This document shows positions 1-5,366 of a stretch of 6,499 nt of DNA, piece after piece. The position numbers and the translations under genes are program-made. The DNA comes from Butyrivibrio sp. UBA3740 (GTDB lineage: Bacteria > Bacillota > Clostridia > Lachnospirales > Lachnospiraceae), in contig DFGW01000011.1 of NCBI GenBank assembly GCA_002372465.1, positions 1-6,499 of the forward strand, read 5' to 3'. The first letter of the stretch is position 1. Each line of letters opens with the position of its first letter. A model generated the notes under the pieces. The model worked only from the letters and a program-made list of their open reading frames with translations, had not been told where the DNA came from and did not search any database.

Positions 1-809
1 ACCATTTTTCCTTCATTGCCCATGTAGATTGGATCAAGTCCAAGAATTCCGCAGAAATCCTTAACAGCAGGAGAAACTGGTAGCGACTCCTCGTCTAGCT
101 CTATGCTGCATTTTGAAGCAGAGGCAAACTCATTTAGTACGGTTCCAAGACCGCCTCTGGTTACATCTCTCATGGCATGGACTCTTAGGTTATTGTCCAT
201 AAGGCTCTTTACCATCTCTAAAAGGGGCGCGTTATCAGAAAGGATATTGCTTTCAATTCCCATTCTGGTGCCAAGGATAGCTGCATGGTGATCGCCAAGG
301 TTACCTGAAACTATGATCTTATCTCCATCCTGAAGCTTCAAAGGACCGGGAACATCAATAGTTTCCTTGACAAATCCAACGCCTGAGGTGTTGATAATAA
401 GTCCCGGCTCTCCGCCCTTATTCTCAATAACCTTGGTATCTCCGGTAACTACAACCACACCGGCTTCTTGGGCAGTTTCAGCCATGGAGGCAATGATTCT
501 GTCGAGAACTTCAATCTCAAGACCTTCCTCCAGGATGCAGCCACAGGTAATATACATGGGCTTTGCACCGCTCATGAGCAGGTCATTGACGGTTCCGCAT
601 ACACTAAGCCTTCCAATATCTCCTCCCGGAAACTCTATGGGAGTTACAACAAAGCTGTCCGTTGTTACAGCAAGTCTTCCGCTTCCGGGAACAACTGCCG
701 AGTCCTCAAGTTTGTCGAGAAATTCATTCTTAAAATGCTTCGCAAAAACCTCTGCGATAAGCCTGGAGGTGGATTCTCCGCCACTTCCGTGGGCCATGGT
801 TATCTTCAT
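1..809 (-). CDS. hypE: HypE, hydrogenase maturation carbamoyl dehydratase (3' end cut by window edge)
   Basis: HypE uses ATP to dehydrate the carbamoyl group that HypF places on its C-terminal cysteine, giving the thiocyanate that supplies CN ligands for the [NiFe] active-site iron. I translated 269 codons by hand from ATG at 809-807; the frame stays open to the window edge. The protein starts MKITMAHGSGG, the typical N-terminal glycine motif of the family (residues 7-11). It continues with TDSFVVTPIEFPGGDIG (50-66), CGTVNDLLMSGA (71-82), the nucleotide-binding VTGDTKV (121-127), SGNLGDHHAAILG (168-180), MRDVTRGGLGTVLNE (213-227) and GLDPIYMGNEGKM at the edge. This order matches the AIR-synthase/PurM-like fold of HypE. 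Full-length HypE is about 330-350 residues, so roughly 70 residues, including the catalytic C-terminal cysteine, lie outside. A second Met at residue 5 is possible, but GAGGA seven bases before ATG 809 supports the longer start. It is the last visible gene of the hypFCDE run. Confidence 0.96.
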   Translation of the reverse strand, partial: MKITMAHGSGGESTSRLIAEVFAKHFKNEFLDKLEDSAVVPGSGRLAVTTDSFVVTPIEFPGGDIGRLSVCGTVNDLLMSGAKPMYITCGCILEEGLEIEVLDRIIASMAETAQEAGVVVVTGDTKVIENKGGEPGLIINTSGVGFVKETIDVPGPLKLQDGDKIIVSGNLGDHHAAILGTRMGIESNILSDNAPLLEMVKSLMDNNLRVHAMRDVTRGGLGTVLNEFASASKCSIELDEESLPVSPAVKDFCGILGLDPIYMGNEGKM

Positions 810-816
810 TACTTTT

Positions 817-821
817 TCCTC
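817..821 (-). promoter_or_regulatory. Ribosome binding site of hypE
   Basis: On the minus strand GAGGA is followed by seven bases (AAAAGTA) and ATG at 809. It gives hypE its own initiation signal after a 51-base gap from hypD and favours ATG 809 over the in-frame ATG at 797, for which the spacing would be 19 bases. Confidence 0.75.
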
Positions 822-849
822 ATCTACATCTATATATATCGTCTTATTC

Positions 850-874
850 CCGAAAAGACTTTATCGTCTTCCGG
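850..874 (-). other. Imperfect hairpin across the hypD stop codon
   Basis: On the minus strand CCGGAAGAC (874-866) can pair with GTCTTTTCGG (859-850) around a six-base loop, GATAAA, with one bulged base and one G-U pair. The hypD stop codon lies at the loop/stem junction. No U-run follows (the next bases are GAATAAG), so it does not look like an intrinsic terminator, and hypE continues downstream. An mRNA processing or stability element between hypD and hypE is possible; this is inference, and the structure could also be chance. Confidence 0.4.
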
Positions 875-1907
875 AAATGAAATAGTTGTAACAGCTACCT
901 TCCGTGGAGACCATACAGGCTCCGTGAGCATTCTCAGGAGTACAGCTCTTTCCAAATAATGGACATTCATTGGGACTTATCTTGCCCACCAGGACTTTAT
1001 CACAGCTGCAGCCCTTTGGCATATTGTCTTCATCAAGACCGTAACTTCCTGCGTCATAGCTTTTGTACTCATCCTTAAGAACCATTCCGGAACCGGCAAT
1101 CTTCCCCATTCCTCGCCAGGAAGAGTCTGACACTGTGAAATACTTATTAACAGCTTCCTGTGCCTTAAGGTTTCCTTCATCAGTCACTACATCGGGATAA
1201 AGGTTTTTATATCCGGGTTTGCCCTTCATCTTAATAAGGGCATATATAGTTAAAAGAAGCTGCTTTCCCTCAAAGCCGGATACCACGAAGGGAATGTTCA
1301 GTTCTTTTGAAAGCTCTTTAAACAGGTTTCCTCCGGTAACTGCAGAAACATGTCCCGGGGCGATAAAACCATCTATTCCACCTCCGTTATTAACAACCCA
1401 CCTGATGACCTGTGGCATTGTCTTTAGGGAAGTAAGAAGCTTTAAGTTATTTACTTTTTCTTCAATAGCCTTTTCTATGACAAGTGCATAGACAGGTGTT
1501 GTTGTCTCAAATCCAATGGCAGCGAAAACGTAGGTTGTATCCGGGTTTTCTTTTGCCAAAGAAATGGTCTCCATGGGGGAATAAACCATCTGAACATGAG
1601 CTCCGTCAGCCCTGGCATCGGCAAGGGATTTAGACGTTCCCCTAACCCTGATAAGATCTCCGAAGGTAAGAACGCAGGTCTTATCCATCATGGAAAGCTC
1701 CACCAGCTTGTCGATAACTGCTGTCACCGTTACACATACAGGACATCCCGGCCCGGAGATCAGTTTGATCTTAGGGGAAAGCATTGAAGGAATGCCGTTT
1801 TCAGAAATCGCTGCCGTATGGGTTCCGCAGACCTCCATGAGCCTTACTTCCGGTCCATCATAATTTTGTAGTTCATCTATAATCTTTTGCAGATCCATAG
1901 TAGCCAT
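861..1907 (-). CDS. hypD: HypD, Fe-S scaffold protein for Fe(CN)2CO assembly
   Basis: HypD is a [4Fe-4S] protein that works with HypC to assemble the Fe(CN)2CO unit of [NiFe] hydrogenases in the cytoplasm. The 348-residue protein is slightly shorter than E. coli HypD (about 373). Family motifs appear in order: EVCGTH (25-30, Cys27), GPGCPVCVT (52-60, Cys55 and Cys58), FGDLIRVRG (82-90), IGFETTTP (131-138), PGHVSAVTG (184-192), SGFEG (210-214), and a C-terminal cysteine-rich part with Cys300, 302, 315, 322, 331 and 339, including CPLFGKSCTPE and GACMVSTEGSC. All expected redox and cluster cysteine regions are present. The start ATG at 1907 overlaps the hypC stop by one base (TAATG), and GAGG at 1924-1921 inside hypC is its likely ribosome binding site, 13 bases away. 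An alternative Met at residue 4 would make that spacing worse. The overlap implies translational coupling to hypC. Confidence 0.97.
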   Translation of the reverse strand: MATMDLQKIIDELQNYDGPEVRLMEVCGTHTAAISENGIPSMLSPKIKLISGPGCPVCVTVTAVIDKLVELSMMDKTCVLTFGDLIRVRGTSKSLADARADGAHVQMVYSPMETISLAKENPDTTYVFAAIGFETTTPVYALVIEKAIEEKVNNLKLLTSLKTMPQVIRWVVNNGGGIDGFIAPGHVSAVTGGNLFKELSKELNIPFVVSGFEGKQLLLTIYALIKMKGKPGYKNLYPDVVTDEGNLKAQEAVNKYFTVSDSSWRGMGKIAGSGMVLKDEYKSYDAGSYGLDEDNMPKGCSCDKVLVGKISPNECPLFGKSCTPENAHGACMVSTEGSCYNYFISGRR

Positions 1908-2125
1908 TAAATGCTTATATCCTCAATTTCCCTGAATAATTCTTCCATCTCGTCAGCCATCTTGTCATCCATTGTCTGGATGATGCATCCGGCATGTACA
2001 AGAACCTTATCGCCAACCTTAACATCCACAAGGCCTGCTTCGGCATGGACAATGTTCCCGCTAAAATCAACTGTGGCCCTGGTTCCGTCAAGACTAATTA
2101 CTTTTCCGGGTATTGCTACACACAT
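1907..2125 (-). CDS. hypC: HypC, hydrogenase assembly chaperone (HypC/HupF family)
   Basis: HypC is a small chaperone that binds iron through its N-terminal cysteine, forms a complex with HypD, and delivers the Fe(CN)2CO group to the hydrogenase large-subunit precursor. The protein is 72 residues and begins MCVAIPGKV, the family's signature N-terminus; Cys2 is the essential residue after Met removal. VLVHAGCIIQ (41-50) matches the second conserved block, with His44, and the C-terminus is acidic (EMEELFREIEDI), as is usual. A longer open frame from ATG 2143 adds six residues, but this would bury Cys2 inside the chain. A clean AAGGAG seven bases before ATG 2125 settles the shorter start. The gene begins 4 bases after the hypF stop and ends in a one-base overlap with hypD. 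Its partner in this window is most likely EchE, although the family can serve other [NiFe] hydrogenases. Confidence 0.96.
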   Translation of the reverse strand: MCVAIPGKVISLDGTRATVDFSGNIVHAEAGLVDVKVGDKVLVHAGCIIQTMDDKMADEMEELFREIEDISI

Positions 2126-2129
2126 TTTT

Positions 2130-4673
2130 TTACTCCTTATCATTCAAAAGGCCAAAATAGGCCTGTCCGGTGGATATTCCACCATCTCCAAGAGGAACCT
2201 TCTGGTTCCAGTATACTTCAAACCCTTCAGCTAAAAGAGCTTTTGCTGCGCAGGCAAGAAGGAGCCTGTTGTTAAACACTCCTCCGGAAAGGCAGACTTT
2301 TTGTTCTTTAGTCTGCTGTTCCATCATACTGCAGCCATTAATAATAAGTTCAGCTATAGCCATGTGAAAGCCATAGGCTATGGCAGGAACTGGATATTTA
2401 CCAGTTGTAAAGCACCTGTATATCTCAGAAAAAAGAGCTATCTGATCTGCTGTAAATGAATCGAAGGGATTTTGGCCCGGTTCTTTTTTCTCAGTTCCAT
2501 CCGGAATTACTATTATATCCGGTTCTGGAAGATATGTGAACTTAAATACAGGATAATCTTTTTCATTTGAAGCTTCAAACTCCAAAGCTTCTTTTTCCAG
2601 CATTATTGCGCACTCGCCCTCGTAGGAATTGTACTGACAAATACCCAAAAGTGCAGAAACTGCGTCAAAGAGTCTTCCCATGCTGGAGGTTTCATAGGTG
2701 TTAATGCTCTTATCCAGCGCAGCAGCCAGTAGCTTTGTATCTGAGTCTACTTCAATTACCGGCTGTTTTATTAATCCCCGCTTTTGACACTCATGGATAT
2801 AGCACCTGGAAATTTTACCGGCATTTTTAGGACTTTCATCTCCGCCGGTCAGCTTAACATAAGACAAATTGCCAATCCTGTAAGGCTTTGCACCCTTACA
2901 ATAAACAAATTCTCCGCCCCAGATCCTTCCATCCAGGCCAAAGCCTGTACCGTCAAAAGATACTCCCAGGGAAGACTGTAAATTATTCTCAGCCATTACG
3001 GAATAAGTATGGGCAAAATGATGCTGAAGTCCAATATGCCTGATACCATCCTTCGTAGCCATGTCCCCGGCCATTTGGGTGGAAATATATAGAGGATGCA
3101 AATCACTTATTATAAGGTCAGGTTCAAATTCAAATATACTTTTATATTCCTGTAACAGCTTTTTATAGGACTTATTAGTCTCGTAGTCCTTTAGATCACC
3201 GATATACTGGGACGGGATTATCCTGTCGCCCTTTCCAAAAGAGAAACTGCTTTTTAAGTCTCCTCCAAAAGCAAGGACTTTTGAACCGGATTGTCCTGAC
3301 GTTCCCTCCTTTGGTTCATCTATAAAAATCGGAAGCGGGGCAAATCCTCTTGCTCTCCTTACAAACTGGGGATATTCTTTTTCATCTGCGCTGATCACAA
3401 ACATGACCGAATCATCCTGGGCCATGTTGATACGGCGCTTATGATAAAGAACTGCATCCACACACCTGTATGCACCGTCTCTATTATCTCCATCAGTTTT
3501 TAGACTTTCCGGCGGCATAAATACGGAAATGAACCTATCGTCATCAATTATCATGGGCTCATCAGACTTATTTGCACTAGTTACAATAAGTGGTCCAAGA
3601 GCATCTGCAAGAAGCCTGTGTATTCCGGCAGAGGGTAAAAATGCCCCTATATATCTGCTACCCTTTAGAACTTCCCATGGAAAGCCCTGTTCATAAGCTT
3701 TTAATTTTTTATCTGAGACCTGTAAATCCAGGGAAGGAGCTTTGGACTTTACAAGGACTATTGGTCTTGCAGAGGACTTTAATAATTCTTCTTCAAGCTT
3801 TGAAACAAAGGCAAAGTGACGAATATCTGATACCGTAGAAAACATGATGGCAAAGGGTTTATTTTCTCTTCCCTTTACCCTTCGTAGTCTTTCTGCTACT
3901 TTAGCTTCCGGTTTACATACAAGCTGATAACCGGATATGCCCTTGAGGCCAATAATTTTGCCTTCTTTAAGCAGTTCTATAGCCTTGAGGACGGATTCTT
4001 CACCGGAACCCAGTTCAGCTATCCGGGTGTCTAAATCTAAAGTATTAAATGCCTCCGTAGCCTTTTGGGGTAATCTAATGATCATCTGAGGTCCGCAGTC
4101 ATGACAGGAAATGGTCTGAGCGTATTTACGCCTTCCAATCCCATAATCCTTACGACAGCATGGACACATTTCAAAGTCTTCCATGGTGGTATTATCCCTG
4201 TCATAGGGAAGAGCGTTTAATATGCTCATACGCGGGCCACAGACAGCACAGCTTATCAGAGGATATCTGTATCTCCTGTTTAGAGGATCAAGCATCTCCT
4301 CCATACAATCGTCGCAAATCCCGATATCAGGAAGAAAAACCGGTAGCTGCGAACTAAGATCAAGGGCGCTGCTTTCAACTATGGTAAAGTTTGAGCCTTT
4401 AAGCTTGTCAAAGTCAGCTCCTGTATCGGTAAGCTGATCAGCCGATAGCTCTTCAGTTTCCACGCCAAGTACAAAGCCGCCGGCAGGTACTTGTTTCGAA
4501 AGCATCGTAATAAAAGATTCCACGGATAAATCATCCCCGGAAACAAGGATCTCAACAGCTGCTCCCAGGTTTTTAACATACCCAGAAAGGCCATATTCAG
4601 TTGCTTTTTCAGAAATAAAGGGGCGATAACCTATACCCTGTACCGCCCCTTTAACTACTATTCTTTTTGTCAT
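2130..4673 (-). CDS. hypF: HypF, carbamoyltransferase for [NiFe] cofactor synthesis
   Basis: HypF converts carbamoyl phosphate and ATP to carbamoyl-adenylate and passes the carbamoyl group to the C-terminal cysteine of HypE. The 847-residue protein is somewhat longer than the usual 750-820 and has every domain: acylphosphatase (1 to about 100, VQGIGYRPF at 11-19); two zinc-finger repeats (Cys120/123/142/145 and Cys170/173/190/193); a YrdC/Sua5 domain (about 225-425, KPFAIM, SARPIVL, TSANKSDEP); and a Kae1-like domain (about 465-847) with GGDLKSSF (470-477), metal-binding HHFAH (551-555), FDGTGFGLDG (573-582), YEGECAI (684-690), SGGVFNNRLL (796-805) and LGDGGIS (828-834). Several usually conserved histidines are replaced (residues 184, 250, 490) and the second zinc finger is two residues short. 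The 32-base gap after echF has no clear Shine-Dalgarno sequence and no other in-frame ATG, GTG or TTG, so ATG 4673 is the best start despite weak initiation. It is translationally coupled to hypC downstream. Confidence 0.97.
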   Translation of the reverse strand: MTKRIVVKGAVQGIGYRPFISEKATEYGLSGYVKNLGAAVEILVSGDDLSVESFITMLSKQVPAGGFVLGVETEELSADQLTDTGADFDKLKGSNFTIVESSALDLSSQLPVFLPDIGICDDCMEEMLDPLNRRYRYPLISCAVCGPRMSILNALPYDRDNTTMEDFEMCPCCRKDYGIGRRKYAQTISCHDCGPQMIIRLPQKATEAFNTLDLDTRIAELGSGEESVLKAIELLKEGKIIGLKGISGYQLVCKPEAKVAERLRRVKGRENKPFAIMFSTVSDIRHFAFVSKLEEELLKSSARPIVLVKSKAPSLDLQVSDKKLKAYEQGFPWEVLKGSRYIGAFLPSAGIHRLLADALGPLIVTSANKSDEPMIIDDDRFISVFMPPESLKTDGDNRDGAYRCVDAVLYHKRRINMAQDDSVMFVISADEKEYPQFVRRARGFAPLPIFIDEPKEGTSGQSGSKVLAFGGDLKSSFSFGKGDRIIPSQYIGDLKDYETNKSYKKLLQEYKSIFEFEPDLIISDLHPLYISTQMAGDMATKDGIRHIGLQHHFAHTYSVMAENNLQSSLGVSFDGTGFGLDGRIWGGEFVYCKGAKPYRIGNLSYVKLTGGDESPKNAGKISRCYIHECQKRGLIKQPVIEVDSDTKLLAAALDKSINTYETSSMGRLFDAVSALLGICQYNSYEGECAIMLEKEALEFEASNEKDYPVFKFTYLPEPDIIVIPDGTEKKEPGQNPFDSFTADQIALFSEIYRCFTTGKYPVPAIAYGFHMAIAELIINGCSMMEQQTKEQKVCLSGGVFNNRLLLACAAKALLAEGFEVYWNQKVPLGDGGISTGQAYFGLLNDKE
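2133..2138 (-). promoter_or_regulatory. Ribosome binding site of hypC, inside the last two codons of hypF
   Basis: AAGGAG on the minus strand lies seven bases before ATG 2125. It is also the last two sense codons of hypF (AAG GAG, Lys-Glu), directly before the TAA stop. It decides the hypC start at 2125 and suggests that ribosomes finishing hypF help initiate hypC. Confidence 0.85.
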
Positions 4674-4705
4674 GCTATCATCATGTATAAATCTGAATCT
4701 GACGA

Positions 4706-5200
4706 TTATTTCTGTTCAGGTGCCTTATCAGCGGCTGTCTGAGCATTTGCAGCTGCCTGTCCGGCCGGCGCTGCGCCTCCCTGTGCTGCCTGAGCTGCTT
4801 TTGCAGCAGCTGCTGCAGCAGCACGCTCTTTAGCTGCCTTCATAAGTGCTTCCTGAGCTGCAATAGCCTTTTCTGACTGCTTAAAGGTCTTTGTAACCTT
4901 CTCAGATCCGGGCTCCTGGAATCTTAAGCCCATAGAAAGTGACTTCTTGGGGCAGTTATCTACACAGCATCTGCACTGGATGCAGCTCATAGGCCTGATT
5001 GACCAGGTCTTTGCCTGCTTATCAACGGTAATGGCATGTGTAGGACATTTGATTGAGCAAAGACCACAGAGAATACAAAGGTCCATATCGTTCTCTACAT
5101 GACCTCTTGTGCCCTGAGGATATTCTTTTTCAACCTTTCTTGTCTTTGGTTTTGAGAAAAGGTTGTGAAGTACGGTATTATTAAAGCTTACGATTGCCAT
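4706..5200 (-). CDS. echF: EchF-like 2x[4Fe-4S] ferredoxin subunit of Ech hydrogenase, with Ala-rich tail
   Basis: This is the polyferredoxin subunit that passes electrons from soluble ferredoxin towards the small subunit of an energy-converting [NiFe] hydrogenase; it is homologous to NuoI. The 164-residue protein has an N-terminal segment (AIVSFNNTVLHNLFSKPKTRK) typical of the amphipathic start of EchF/NuoI proteins. Two CxxCxxCxxxCP motifs follow: Cys42/45/48/52 and Cys73/76/79/83. The conserved core ends near residue 100. Residues from about 112 to the end form a low-complexity Ala/Gln/Lys-rich tail: 23 of the last 44 residues are Ala, including a run of seven at 127-133. This tail is longer than I expect for the family. 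An open frame from ATG 5272 adds 24 residues through the inverted-repeat spacer, but GGAGGGAG just before ATG 5200 and the homologous N-terminus support the shorter start. echE directly upstream supports EchF over a generic ferredoxin. Confidence 0.92.
   Translation of the reverse strand: MAIVSFNNTVLHNLFSKPKTRKVEKEYPQGTRGHVENDMDLCILCGLCSIKCPTHAITVDKQAKTWSIRPMSCIQCRCCVDNCPKKSLSMGLRFQEPGSEKVTKTFKQSEKAIAAQEALMKAAKERAAAAAAAKAAQAAQGGAAPAGQAAANAQTAADKAPEQK
4803..4823 (-). repeat. CAG/CTG triplet tract inside echF
   Basis: The plus strand reads seven triplets of CAG/CTG type, switching from GCAGCAG to CTGCTG and back to CAGCAG. This produces two overlapping perfect 14-base palindromes (4803-4816 and 4809-4822). 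It encodes part of the seven-Ala run in the EchF tail. Such tracts can form hairpins and slip in replication, so the tail length may vary between strains (inference). Confidence 0.7.
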
Positions 5201-5206
5201 TTTTAT

Positions 5207-5214
5207 CTCCCTCC
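5207..5214 (-). promoter_or_regulatory. Ribosome binding site of echF
   Basis: GGAGGGAG on the minus strand is followed by ATAAAA and ATG at 5200. This strong Shine-Dalgarno sequence fixes the echF start at 5200 and rules against the longer frame from 5272, whose ATG lies inside an inverted repeat. Confidence 0.88.
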
Positions 5215-5219
5215 AATTA

Positions 5220-5258
5220 TAGTTACTGTCACTCGCATATAGCTCGCTCCAGTAACTA
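5220..5258. repeat. Inverted repeat 1 just upstream of the echF ribosome binding site
   Basis: TAGTTACTG at 5220-5228 is the exact reverse complement of CAGTAACTA at 5250-5258, with a 21-base loop that contains CTCGC twice. Its near edge is five bases from the echF Shine-Dalgarno sequence, so folding could affect access to it. The 9-bp stem with a long loop is only moderately stable. Confidence 0.6.
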
Positions 5259-5262
5259 ATTC

Positions 5263-5300
5263 GCGCATTCATTCCAATTCGCTTGCAGCGAGGAATGCGC
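5263..5300. repeat. Inverted repeat 2 with two alternative stems
   Basis: GCGCATTC at 5263-5270 pairs exactly with GAATGCGC at 5293-5300. Inside, TCGCT (5279-5283) pairs with AGCGA (5287-5291) around a TGC loop. Alternatively CATTCC (5270-5275) pairs with GGAATG (5292-5297), stacking on the inner stem with a three-base bulge. The two outer pairings exclude each other. Confidence 0.65.
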
Positions 5301-5323
5301 TCACTCTTGTATCATATTCTCAC

Positions 5324-5349
5324 GAAATGCGCAGCCTTGTGCGCATTTC
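5324..5349. repeat. Inverted repeat 3: perfect 10-bp stem in the echE-echF spacer
   Basis: GAAATGCGCA (5324-5333) and TGCGCATTTC (5340-5349) form a perfect 10-bp stem with a six-base loop, 17 bases after the echE stop codon. It shares the GCGCATT core with inverted repeat 2. No U-run follows on either strand, so it is unlikely to be a classic intrinsic terminator. It may protect the 3' end of an echE mRNA or belong to an interspersed palindromic element (inference). Confidence 0.72.
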
Positions 5350-5366
5350 TGAAATACACTGTAAAG

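Noticed and set aside
367..959. Two overlapping plus-strand open frames of 160-170 residues
   Set aside because: They lie antisense to hypE and the end of hypD, have no recognisable domains, and the minus strand encodes clear HypE motifs there.
2126..2143. HypC start at ATG 2143 (six extra residues)
   Set aside because: HypC needs Cys at position 2, and AAGGAG sits at the right distance from ATG 2125.
5215..5221. TATAAT on the minus strand before echF as a -10 promoter box
   Set aside because: No -35 box at suitable spacing was seen, and transcription would start on top of the echF Shine-Dalgarno sequence.
5201..5272. A 24-residue N-terminal extension of EchF from ATG 5272
   Set aside because: It would translate the inverted-repeat spacer, has no family resemblance, and GGAGGGAG directly precedes ATG 5200.
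5310..5330. Possible -10 box TATGAT on the minus strand in the echE-echF spacer
   Set aside because: The hexamer 17 bases upstream is CAAGGC, unlike TTGACA, and no extended -10 is present.
5220..5349. A MITE or insertion sequence between echE and echF
   Set aside because: The outermost repeats do not match each other as terminal inverted repeats, there is no visible target duplication and no transposase gene.
5263..5349. A CRISPR array
   Set aside because: The repeated heptamers are short, alternate in orientation and lack regular spacers; no cas gene is present.
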